DNA of 12,019 bases from contig MGOK01000018.1 of the NCBI GenBank assembly GCA_001795335.1, positions 2,448-14,466 of the forward strand, in the 5' to 3' direction. A program made the position numbers and the translations under genes. Below are positions 1 through 6,738 of the stretch, one piece after another. The stretch comes from Chloroflexi bacterium RBG_19FT_COMBO_55_16. Lineage in GTDB: Bacteria; Chloroflexota; Anaerolineae; Anaerolineales; UBA4823. Numbering within the stretch: the stretch's first letter is position 1; each line of letters opens with the position of its first letter. The notes beneath the pieces were generated by a model. It did no database searches. It was given only the letters and a program-made list of their open reading frames with translations, and had not been told where the DNA came from.

Positions 1-246
1 CTGCGGCATCGGCCCGACCGGGAAGATGCCGACGAAACTGCACCCTTCGTCCAGCGCCTGCTTGATTCGCGAGACTATGTCCGTGGCAAAAGCCGCGTAA
101 AATTCGCCCGGGGCCTCGATCACGCGGATCTTGAAGTCGCGCTGCGCGTGCTTAGTAATGTCCACTTTCTTGATTTGGCGCACGCGCTCACATTCTTTCA
201 AATCGCGAAAGGGGATAAAACTGGCAAGCTGATAATTGAAGCTCAT
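1..246 (-). CDS. NagB/6-phosphogluconolactonase-like sugar-phosphate isomerase, N-terminal part (runs off window)
   Basis: An open frame of 82 codons starts with ATG at 246 and runs without a stop to the left edge, so only the N-terminus is seen. The upstream strand carries a GAGGGAG ribosome-binding site about 10 nt before the ATG. After a poorly conserved leader, residues about 38-80 read FKIRVIEAPGEFYAAF, then an amphipathic helix (DIVSRIKQALDEG), then a hydrophobic strand and loop, FVGIFPVGPMPQ. This order matches the start of the glucosamine-6-phosphate deaminase/6-phosphogluconolactonase (COG0363) fold, where a helix precedes a strand ending in the phosphate-binding G-x-T-P loop. Here that loop is GPMP, so it may be a divergent family member with another substrate. 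The assignment is by pattern memory on a fragment: the gene is likely real, the function only moderately sure. It lies 63 nt downstream of the orphan gene on the same strand and could be co-transcribed with it. Confidence 0.55.
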   Translation of the reverse strand, partial: MSFNYQLASFIPFRDLKECERVRQIKKVDITKHAQRDFKIRVIEAPGEFYAAFATDIVSRIKQALDEGCSFVGIFPVGPMPQ

Positions 247-281
247 GGTAAGGTCTCCCTCTTAAATAGGATTATCTTCTA

Positions 282-290
282 ATTATCGCA
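282..290 (-). promoter_or_regulatory. Candidate extended -10 promoter for the NagB-like gene
   Basis: Read on the minus strand the bases are TGC-GATAAT, an extended -10 with five of six consensus positions, about 36 nt before the start codon at 246. A second GATAAT lies at 271-276. No convincing -35 was found, and read-through from the upstream orphan gene is equally possible. Confidence 0.35.
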
Positions 291-309
291 TATGTTTGTG
301 CAAGAAAGT

Positions 310-606
310 TCAATAAAGCGGCAGCCTGGCAGTCAGGAACCTGCGTCCCTGGCTTTCTAAAGGCTCTGGCCTCGCCTCTACGCGATAAGGCCAGTGGCGC
401 AGCACCATGCGCCAATCAGCTTCAGAGGGCCAGGCGCTCGAGCGGCTGATCTGCAGCTGGACCCACCCTGCTCGCACGAGCAGGTCGATCTTAAGATTAT
501 TCGTCAGGCGGGTGCTGACGGTCTGGCCAGGGTTATCTTCGGCGTGGTCCAGGAGATGAGACAGAATCGCCCTCAGATAGGGGGAAGGTCGCTGGTGGGT
601 GGTCAT
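310..606 (-). CDS. Orphan 98-residue basic protein under a LexA-like operator
   Basis: I do not recognise this protein. The start was placed at the ATG at 606 (MTTHQRPSPYLRAIL). The same frame is open further up to a TTG at 675, but that would begin inside the LexA-like palindrome, only about 10 nt after the predicted transcription start. The ribosome-binding site is weak. The product is soluble-looking and basic (about 13 Arg/Lys against 9 Asp/Glu), with four tryptophans clustered in residues about 47-75 (AGW, SAWP, ADWR, RHWPYR), no signal peptide and no membrane segment. Its strong promoter and the GAAC-N4-GTTC palindrome just upstream argue that it is a real, regulated gene, and suggest DNA-damage control (inference). 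It precedes the NagB-like gene by 63 nt on the same strand. Function unknown. Confidence 0.62.
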   Translation of the reverse strand: MTTHQRPSPYLRAILSHLLDHAEDNPGQTVSTRLTNNLKIDLLVRAGWVQLQISRSSAWPSEADWRMVLRHWPYRVEARPEPLESQGRRFLTARLPLY

Positions 607-667
607 TGCTTTTGACCCACTTCTGATAATTGATTGTCGATTACTGATTACTGCAAACACCCAACAA

Positions 668-683
668 TAGAACAAATGTTCTA
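668..683. promoter_or_regulatory. Perfect 16-bp palindrome, LexA/SOS-box-like operator
   Basis: The sequence TAGAACAAATGTTCTA is a perfect inverted repeat with 7-bp arms and a 2-bp centre. It contains GAAC-N4-GTTC, the core of the SOS box bound by LexA in Firmicutes and related Gram-positive-type LexA proteins. It begins 1-2 nt downstream of the predicted transcription start (about 685) of the minus-strand promoter at 692-720, where a bound repressor would block initiation or early elongation. The position and exact symmetry make an operator likely. That the binder is LexA and not another dimeric repressor is inference. Confidence 0.55.
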
Positions 684-691
684 TTTTCTAC

Positions 692-720
692 ATTGTAGCA
701 AATGCCAAGTAACGTGTCAA
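692..720 (-). promoter_or_regulatory. Strong sigma-70-type promoter for the orphan gene
   Basis: Read on the minus strand, a perfect -35 TTGACA (720-715) is followed by exactly 17 bp and then a -10 TACAAT (697-692), which is preceded by TGC and so is also an extended -10. This is the best promoter in the window. Transcription should start near 685, giving a leader of about 79 nt before the ATG at 606. Confidence 0.78.
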
Positions 721-780
721 CCGAGATCCCTGGAGTTTCGATACAATCCAGGGGGGATTTTTAAAGGGATATTCTTCTCC

Positions 781-816
781 TCTGGTACTTCTGGTACTTC
801 TGGTGCCTCTGGTCCC
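781..816. repeat. Short tandem repeat, four 9-bp units
   Basis: Four head-to-tail units read TCTGGTACT, TCTGGTACT, TCTGGTGCC and TCTGGTCCC. The first two are identical and the last two diverge at the final three bases. The repeat lies in the non-coding stretch between the orphan gene and the mug gene, upstream of the candidate mug promoter. No function is apparent; it may vary in copy number between strains. Confidence 0.7.
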
Positions 817-860
817 TCCCTCTTCATCCTTCCGCCTTAATCTTCCCAAAAAGACAGCTA

Positions 861-869
861 TGGTAAAAT
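861..869 (+). promoter_or_regulatory. Candidate extended -10 promoter for the mug-like gene
   Basis: TGG-TAAAAT is an extended -10 with five of six consensus bases, 30 nt before the ATG at 900. The predicted leader is about 24 nt. No matching -35 hexamer lies at 16-18 bp, so the call rests on the extended -10 and its position. Confidence 0.42.
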
Positions 870-899
870 CCAAAAACGTCCGCGCTGAGTGGAACCTCC

Positions 900-1472
900 A
901 TGCATCCCTATAAACCTTCAAAAGAAGAAATCCGTGCCGCAGCCGGGAAGAGTGTACCGGATGTGATCGCCCCCGGGCTGAAGGTGCTGTTTGTCGGCAT
1001 CAACCCTGGCCTCTACACAGCGGCAGTCGGCCACCACTTTGCCCGCCCGGGCAACCGCTTCTGGCCCGCGCTGTACGCGGCTGGCTTCACTACACGCCTG
1101 CTTTCGCCGTTCGATGAGCGTGAACTATTAAAGCATGGCTACGGCATCACCAACATCGTCAATCGGGCAACGGCTGGTGCAGCGGAGGTGTCGATTGAGG
1201 AATTAATCGAGGGGGGAAAGCGCCTGGAAGAGAAAGCGCGCCGCTACCAGCCGAGGTTCATGGCCGTGCTGGGTATCGCGGCCTACCGGGATGCGTTCAA
1301 CCGGCCTAAGGCGGCCCTTAGCCAGCAGCCCGAGCGGATCGGCGAGGCTACTGCCATCTGGGTGCTCCCCAACCCAAGCGGCCTGAACGCCCATTACCAG
1401 CTGGACGACTTTGCCCGCTTGTTTCGTGCTCTGCGCGAGGCAGCACATAATGACAGCACATGGTGGGAGTAA
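900..1472 (+). CDS. mug: G:T/U mismatch-specific DNA glycosylase (Mug family)
   Basis: A 190-residue monofunctional DNA glycosylase of the uracil-DNA glycosylase superfamily. It should remove uracil or other damaged bases from mismatches with G, leaving an abasic site for base-excision repair in the cytoplasm. Motif 1 is GINPG at residues 33-37, with Asn35 matching the catalytic Asn18 of E. coli Mug. The following HHFARPGNRFWPALYAAGF (about 45-63) matches the E. coli segment FAHPANRFWKVIYQAGF. The second active-site motif NPSGL is at 158-162; its Gly-Leu form the wedge that E. coli Mug inserts into the helix. The E. coli wedge residues Ser-Arg are Asn-Ala here, a variant I believe is common in bacterial homologues. 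The E. coli protein is shorter (about 168 residues); the excess is mainly an N-terminal leader of about 25 residues. The gene is divergent from the orphan gene with the LexA-like operator, but that operator faces the other promoter. Confidence 0.93.
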   Translation: MHPYKPSKEEIRAAAGKSVPDVIAPGLKVLFVGINPGLYTAAVGHHFARPGNRFWPALYAAGFTTRLLSPFDERELLKHGYGITNIVNRATAGAAEVSIEELIEGGKRLEEKARRYQPRFMAVLGIAAYRDAFNRPKAALSQQPERIGEATAIWVLPNPSGLNAHYQLDDFARLFRALREAAHNDSTWWE

Positions 1473-1473
1473 A

Positions 1474-1502
1474 TTGACTTGCAGTAAGATTCCGGATAAA
1501 CT
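1474..1502 (+). promoter_or_regulatory. Candidate sigma-70-type promoter for the STAND/WD40 gene
   Basis: TTGACT (1474-1479, five of six) and TAAACT (1497-1502, four of six) are separated by exactly 17 bp, beginning one base after the mug stop codon. The predicted start near 1509 gives a leader of about 84 nt before the ATG at 1593. It would give the large gene its own transcript, independent of mug. Confidence 0.5.
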
Positions 1503-1592
1503 CAACAACAAGGAACTTAAGCCAGGTTCTCGACCCGCCTATCTGGACTGGTAAATCCCATGCCTCACATGCAAACCTCGGAGGGATAAAAC

Positions 1593-4500
1593 ATGGCGAC
1601 CAACTTAAGCGGCTGGATGAGAACACTTAGCAGCGCAACCGGTTTTGCCCTGGCCGGGCCGGGCGGAGCACTGGTTGGTCAGTTGGCCGGTGGGCTGCTG
1701 GCGACCATCCTGCCAGGGACTTCGGGCTTAATTGGAGACTTGATCGGCCGACTCTCTACCAAAGCTATCGAGCTGTCCGGCACAGCCCTGGCCGAGCGTC
1801 TAACTTCAAAAGAAAAGCAGCGCATCAATCATGACTTGCAGGCGGCCTTCCGCGACGCCTTTACGCAAGCGCTCTACGACCTGGGCGGGGCACCGTGTTT
1901 TCCAGCCCACTGGGCGCCCAAGAAACGCGACGTGCCTTCCGGTGTTGTTTATTCGACTACTCCGCATGGCGACCTGCTTTGGCGGGAGGGAAACCCATTG
2001 GCTGAACAGGTTTGCGACTGCCTGCATAAGATGGAGCACGCCGTGGTCGAGGGCAAGTTGCTCCCCCTGGACCCACCGCGCGACCAGCCAGCTGCTGGCG
2101 TTCAGCGCTACCTGGAGACCGGGACCTTCGAAACGCTCAATGCGGCTTTCTTCGACGACGTCATCTCCCCCTTCCTGGCCGCCTTCAGCTCCCTGACCAG
2201 GGAATTACCAGAATTCGAAGCTCACCTGCGCCGTAACTTACTCGATCGCACCCTCGTGCACCTGGGGGAGCTGCTCAAGGCGCGCACCCCGGCCTGGCGA
2301 GCATACAACCGTATGATCCTGGAGACGCTGCGCAGCGAAGTCAGACGGGTCGAGAGTGGCCAGAGTGACATCGCAGACCGCCTGGACACATTGCTCGATC
2401 GCTCCGATCCGGCTCGCATGGAGCAACTGGCAATTGGGATGGCCGATCTGCTGTCAGCCACCGGCCAGCTGGAAAAGCAGGTTGACGAGGGATTCGACAC
2501 AATGCTGGCGCGCCTGGTCCAGCAACATCAAGAGGTCCTGGCACGCTTTGACGTGCTGATCGCCACCAGCGGGCGTATCGAAGGCAAAGTTGACCGCGTG
2601 CTGCGGATGCTGGAAGACGGGCGCTATGTCATTGAAGGCACGCCTTCCGTATCGATCGACGCACCCTCCGCGCCCGGCGAGCCGCCGTTCAAGGGACTGC
2701 AGTTTTTCGATGAGCCCGACGCCGATCTGTTCTTCGGTCGTGAGCTGCTCACCGCCAAACTGGTCGCCCGGATAGGGGAAATGCTTTCCCAGCCCCTTGC
2801 AGGGGAAGACCAGGTTGAATCGCAATTCCTGGCCGTGGTCGGCGCCTCGGGCAGCGGGAAATCATCGTTGGTGCGCGCTGGCCTGATCCCGGCCATCAAA
2901 AAAGGTGAACCTCTTATTGATGGCACCCTGCCGCCGCCTGGTAGCCCGCGCTGGCCAGTCTACTTGATCACCCCTACCGCTCACCCGCTGAAGGCCCTGG
3001 CCGCCAGCCTGGCCTCGATCACGAATCCCCCCAGCGCGGCAAACCTGGCTGAAAACTTTGCTGCCGATCCCCAATTCCTGGATATGCACGCTCGCCAAAT
3101 CCTGAGCCAGCGGAGAGCCACGGGGGGTGATCGCCTGCTCCTGGTAGTCGATCAATTCGAAGAGCTTTTCACCTTGTGCCGCAGCGTGGCGGAGCGCAAG
3201 GCCTTTGTCAAAAACTTGCTGACTGCCGCTGGGGCGGATGGACCGCTGGTGCTGGTCATCACCCTGCGAGCCGACTTCTATGCCCACTGCGCCCAATTCG
3301 ACGACCTGCGCGCTGCCCTGGAGACACACCAGGCATATATCGGGCCGATGTCCGAAGCCGAACTGCGCTCCGCCATCCAGGAACCAGCCCAGCGTGGCGG
3401 ACCAGACGGTATCCGCTGGGAGTTCGAGCGTGGTCTGGTCGATTTATTTGTGCGCGACGTCGGTGACGAGCCGGGAGCCTTACCGCTCTTGTCCCATGCC
3501 CTACTCGAGACTTGGAAGCACCGCCGCGGTCATACCATGACCCTGGAAAGTTATGCCGAATCCGGCGGAGTGCGCGGCGCTATTTCCAAGACCGCTGAAA
3601 CGGTCTACTTTCAAAGGTTGACCTCAGACCAACGGCCGCTGGCCCGTAAGATCTTCTTGAGCCTGACCGAACTAGGGGAGGAGACTGACCAGGGCCTCCC
3701 CTCCCCGGACACCCGCCGCCGGGTGTTGCTTGCCGATCTGTTCCCCGATCCCAGGGAGCAGCCGGCCGCCAACGCCGCCACCCAGGCTGTCATCCAAGTG
3801 CTGGCCGACGCTCGCCTGGTCACCATCGGCGAGGGGAGCGCTGAGGTCGCTCATGAGGCGCTAATTCGAGAATGGCCAACCTTGCGCCGCTGGCTGGACG
3901 AAGACCGCGCCGGCCTGCGCCTGCACCGCCAGTTGAGCGATGCCGCCCGGGAATGGGCTTCCCTCCGCCAGGAGACGGCCGTGCTCTACCGTGGATCACG
4001 CCTGACACAGGCTCTCGAGTATGCCGAAGCCCACCCCGACCAGATCAGTTCTCTGGAGCGCAACTTTCTCAATACTTCCAAAATGATCGTCGATCGGCTC
4101 GCCGCTGAAAAAGAGGCCGCCCGGCAGCGAGAACTCCAGGCAGCCCGTCAGCTGGCCCAGGAGGCGGAGGCCCGCCGCCAGGCCGAGGCGGACCGGGCCA
4201 AACTGGCCGAACAGGCCTCGAACCAGTTGCGCAATCGCAATCGCATCATCACCGGCGTCGGAGCCCTGGCGGCTTTGGCGGCTGTTATCGCCTGCATCCT
4301 GGCGATCACCTCCGGTTATTTTGGCCTCCAATCAAGCCGCAACGCCTCCCAAGCTGAAGCGAACCTGGGGACTGCTCAGGCCGCCAACACACAGGTCGTC
4401 GCTGAGGCTAACACCCGCGCCACTGCCGAAGCTGATGCCATTCAACAGGAGGCCACCGCCGAGGCTGCCAGCGCGGAGGCTCAGCTGCAAAGCCAGATCT

Positions 4501-6608
4501 CCCTCGCTCGCGAACTTGCGGCGCGTTCGACGGGCGTGTTAGAGCGCGATACCGATTTGGGATTACTGCTGGCGATCGAATCGGTCGAAGTTGCCAACAG
4601 CCTGGAGGGGATAGTCGTTCAAGAAGCGCAGACCGCCTTGTACCATGCCCTGGATACGGCCAAATACCAGCGGGTCCTGCGCGGCCACGGCAATGACGCC
4701 TGGTTAGCTCTCTTCAGCCCGGACGGGGAACAAATCCTTACCTCAAGCGAAGATGGCACCGCCCGGCTGTGGGATACTGAGGGTAGATTAATCAACACCT
4801 TCGAGGTCGACCCGGCGAAGATCGTCTTTGCTAATTTTAGCCCGGATGGCTCCCAGATCGTGACTTGCAGCGATGATGGCATTGTCCGGCTGTGGCGACT
4901 TGATGGTACTTTGATCAGGACGCTCGAAGGTCATACGAAAACAGTCTACACAGCCATCTACAGCCCAGATGGGAAGTTGATCGTCACCGCCAGCGCCGAC
5001 AATACCGCTCGATTGTGGCGCGCAGATGGCACCTTCGTCAAATCTTTAGAAGGCCACACTAACGAAGTCACTGCAGCCGGTTTTAGCCCGGATGGGAAGA
5101 AGATCCTGACCACCAGCTATGATAATACGCTGCGGCTCTATCACAGCGACGGCACCTTCATCGCAGCTCTAGAAGGCCATACAGGTTGGCCGATCTCGTT
5201 CAGCTTCAACCCGGACAGCACCCGCATTGTGAGCGCCAGTTGGGATGGCACCGCTCGCCTGTGGAGCGCAGAAGGTGAACCTCTGGCTGTCTTGGAAGGC
5301 CACACCCGTTCGGTCAACTCGGCTGTCTTCAGCCCGGACGGGGGACGCATCCTTACCGCCAGCACAGATACCACAGCGCGTTTATGGAGCGCAGATGGCG
5401 AACCCATCGCAACGCTGGAGGGCCATACTGGTCCAGTCAACCTGGCCGTCTTCAGCCCGGACGGATCAAGAATCTTGACTGCCAGCCATGACATCACCCT
5501 CCGTTTGTGGACCGCCGATGGTACCTTCATCACCTCACTCCTCGGCCACTTAGATTTCGTCAATTGGGGGATTTTCAGTCCAGATGGGTCAGGCATCGTC
5601 TCCGCCAGCGACGATGACACCGTCCGTTTATGGCAATTCGACCGGCTCTATCATCAGGTGCTTCTCGGCCATGCAACCACAGTCTCCTCCGCTGAGTTTA
5701 GCCCGGATGGAAAGACCATCGTGACCGGAAGTGCCGATAGCACGGCTCGCCTCTGGCATGCTGATGGTACATTTATCGATGCTCTGGAAGGCAAGGCTGG
5801 ACCGGTTTACTCGGTGGATTTCAGTCCAGATGGCCGGCGGGTGATCATCGGATGTTATGACAATGTCGCCCAGATCTTCCGCACCGATGGAACCCTGCTC
5901 AAAACTCTCGAGGGCCACCAGAATTGGGTATCCTGGGCCAGCTTCAGCCCAGATGGGTCACGAATCGTGACTGCCAGTTGGGATGGCACAGCCCGCCTCT
6001 GGCGCGCCGATGGCACTTTCTTGACCGCCCTCGAAGGCCACAGCGACTACGTCCACATGGCAAAATTTAGCCCTGACGGAACGCTGATCGTGACCGCCAG
6101 CGCCGACGCCACCGCCAAGATATGGCGGGAAGACGGTACGCTCGTAACCACCCTGGAAGGTCATGAGGCACCCGTTCTCTCGGCTGTTTTCAGCCCGGAT
6201 GGCTCCCTCATCCTCACCGCTTCTTATGAAGGCACTGCCCGCTTATGGCGCACCGACGGGACGCCTCTTTCGATCTTTAAAGGCCAATCTGCCCAGCTTA
6301 GCTCGGCGGACTTCAGCCCGGATGGTTCCATGATCGTTACCACCAGCCTGGACGGCACTGCCTGGCTGTGGAAGAGCGACGGCACCTTTATCAGCTCCCT
6401 GGAAGGCCATCGCACCTGGGTGAACTCGGGCAGCTTCAGCCCGGACGGGATGCGGTTGATCACTACCAGCTGGGACGGCACCGCCCGCCTGTGGGGAGTT
6501 TACGGCGATGTCGAGGCGATGCTTACAGAAGCCAGGTTGCGCGTCGGACGTGAGCTGACCGATCTCGAGTGCCAGCAGTACCTGCACCAGGAGGCCTGTT
6601 CGCCTTAA
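1593..6608 (+). CDS. Membrane-anchored nSTAND-type ATPase with 15 WD40 repeats
   Basis: A 1671-residue predicted signalling ATPase. The ATG has a GGAGGG ribosome-binding site 7 nt upstream. Residues 1-350 match nothing I know: 17-52 are glycine-rich and hydrophobic (GFALAGPGGALVGQLAGG), and about 250-345 are helical and coiled-coil-like. The STAND ATPase follows: FKGLQFFDEPDADLFFGRE (366-384), Walker A GASGSGKS (417-424), Walker B LLLVVDQFEELF (515-526), a sensor strand VLVITLRADFY (553-563), EPGALPLL (626-633) and a winged-helix-type end VAHEALIREWPTLRRWL (752-768). STAND ATPases act as switches that oligomerise on ligand binding. Residues 830-880 form an Ala/Glu/Arg coiled coil, about 886-906 a single transmembrane helix, 913-975 a second Ala/Glu-rich stalk, and 1031-1634 the WD40 units. 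Basic NQLRNRNR just before the helix places the ATPase inside and the propellers outside. The tail LTDLECQQYLHQEAC resembles tails I recall from Chloroflexota WD40 proteins. The ligand and output are unknown; roles in defence or envelope sensing are inference. Confidence 0.9.
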   Translation: MATNLSGWMRTLSSATGFALAGPGGALVGQLAGGLLATILPGTSGLIGDLIGRLSTKAIELSGTALAERLTSKEKQRINHDLQAAFRDAFTQALYDLGGAPCFPAHWAPKKRDVPSGVVYSTTPHGDLLWREGNPLAEQVCDCLHKMEHAVVEGKLLPLDPPRDQPAAGVQRYLETGTFETLNAAFFDDVISPFLAAFSSLTRELPEFEAHLRRNLLDRTLVHLGELLKARTPAWRAYNRMILETLRSEVRRVESGQSDIADRLDTLLDRSDPARMEQLAIGMADLLSATGQLEKQVDEGFDTMLARLVQQHQEVLARFDVLIATSGRIEGKVDRVLRMLEDGRYVIEGTPSVSIDAPSAPGEPPFKGLQFFDEPDADLFFGRELLTAKLVARIGEMLSQPLAGEDQVESQFLAVVGASGSGKSSLVRAGLIPAIKKGEPLIDGTLPPPGSPRWPVYLITPTAHPLKALAASLASITNPPSAANLAENFAADPQFLDMHARQILSQRRATGGDRLLLVVDQFEELFTLCRSVAERKAFVKNLLTAAGADGPLVLVITLRADFYAHCAQFDDLRAALETHQAYIGPMSEAELRSAIQEPAQRGGPDGIRWEFERGLVDLFVRDVGDEPGALPLLSHALLETWKHRRGHTMTLESYAESGGVRGAISKTAETVYFQRLTSDQRPLARKIFLSLTELGEETDQGLPSPDTRRRVLLADLFPDPREQPAANAATQAVIQVLADARLVTIGEGSAEVAHEALIREWPTLRRWLDEDRAGLRLHRQLSDAAREWASLRQETAVLYRGSRLTQALEYAEAHPDQISSLERNFLNTSKMIVDRLAAEKEAARQRELQAARQLAQEAEARRQAEADRAKLAEQASNQLRNRNRIITGVGALAALAAVIACILAITSGYFGLQSSRNASQAEANLGTAQAANTQVVAEANTRATAEADAIQQEATAEAASAEAQLQSQISLARELAARSTGVLERDTDLGLLLAIESVEVANSLEGIVVQEAQTALYHALDTAKYQRVLRGHGNDAWLALFSPDGEQILTSSEDGTARLWDTEGRLINTFEVDPAKIVFANFSPDGSQIVTCSDDGIVRLWRLDGTLIRTLEGHTKTVYTAIYSPDGKLIVTASADNTARLWRADGTFVKSLEGHTNEVTAAGFSPDGKKILTTSYDNTLRLYHSDGTFIAALEGHTGWPISFSFNPDSTRIVSASWDGTARLWSAEGEPLAVLEGHTRSVNSAVFSPDGGRILTASTDTTARLWSADGEPIATLEGHTGPVNLAVFSPDGSRILTASHDITLRLWTADGTFITSLLGHLDFVNWGIFSPDGSGIVSASDDDTVRLWQFDRLYHQVLLGHATTVSSAEFSPDGKTIVTGSADSTARLWHADGTFIDALEGKAGPVYSVDFSPDGRRVIIGCYDNVAQIFRTDGTLLKTLEGHQNWVSWASFSPDGSRIVTASWDGTARLWRADGTFLTALEGHSDYVHMAKFSPDGTLIVTASADATAKIWREDGTLVTTLEGHEAPVLSAVFSPDGSLILTASYEGTARLWRTDGTPLSIFKGQSAQLSSADFSPDGSMIVTTSLDGTAWLWKSDGTFISSLEGHRTWVNSGSFSPDGMRLITTSWDGTARLWGVYGDVEAMLTEARLRVGRELTDLECQQYLHQEACSP
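4683..6494 (+). repeat. Array of 15 WD40 units, 123-bp period, within the STAND gene
   Basis: Fifteen units start at protein positions 1031, 1072, 1113 and then every 41 residues to 1605, with no insertion or deletion. Each has the pattern GH-x(n)-FSPDG-x(n)-(I/L)(V/L)TAS-x-D-x-T-A-R-LW. Most keep the WD40 structural residues (His of GH, Ser/Thr, Asp, Trp). Unit 2 (EVD) lacks the GH, units 10 (GK, IF) and 14 (GQ) are degenerate, and unit 4 ends in LY. The stretch YQRVLRGH before unit 1 can supply the strand that closes the ring with the last unit. Fifteen blades would fit two propellers, for example 7 plus 8. At DNA level the shared FSPDG and WDGTARLW codons make this a 1.8-kb tandem repeat prone to recombination. 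Confidence 0.93.
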
Positions 6609-6664
6609 TATCTGATGGCTTCGCTGAAGAGCATCACGCCCGGTGGTAATATTATTCATTCGCC

Positions 6665-6673
6665 TGATATAAT
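6665..6673 (+). promoter_or_regulatory. Extended -10 promoter for the channel-like gene
   Basis: TGA-TATAAT is a perfect extended -10, 66 nt before the ATG at 6739. Transcription should begin near 6680, with a leader of about 58 nt. No -35 match lies at 16-18 bp. It suggests that the channel-like and VOC genes form a transcript separate from the STAND gene, although no terminator is visible between them. Confidence 0.6.
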
Positions 6674-6738
6674 ACAAATCTGACGCGAGATAGACAATTT
6701 ACTCCGACCAGCAGTACGCTCCTTATGTTTCTCTCAAC

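Noticed and set aside
607..675. Upstream extension of the orphan protein to a TTG at 675
   Set aside because: It would put the start codon inside the LexA-like palindrome about 10 nt from the predicted transcription start, without a ribosome-binding site; the ATG at 606 is preferred.
688..921. Minus-strand frame of 77 codons across the 9-bp repeat, with a GTR/STR-rich product
   Set aside because: The composition comes from the tandem repeat; the frame overlaps the mug start and the strong promoter and has no ribosome-binding site.
4683..6494. Regular 123-bp repeats considered as a CRISPR or satellite array
   Set aside because: The period lies in one open frame and encodes WD40 units; there are no unique spacers between identical short repeats.
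6609..6664. Search for a terminator after the STAND/WD40 gene
   Set aside because: No stable hairpin with a U-tract is visible, so separation from the channel-like gene rests only on the downstream promoter.
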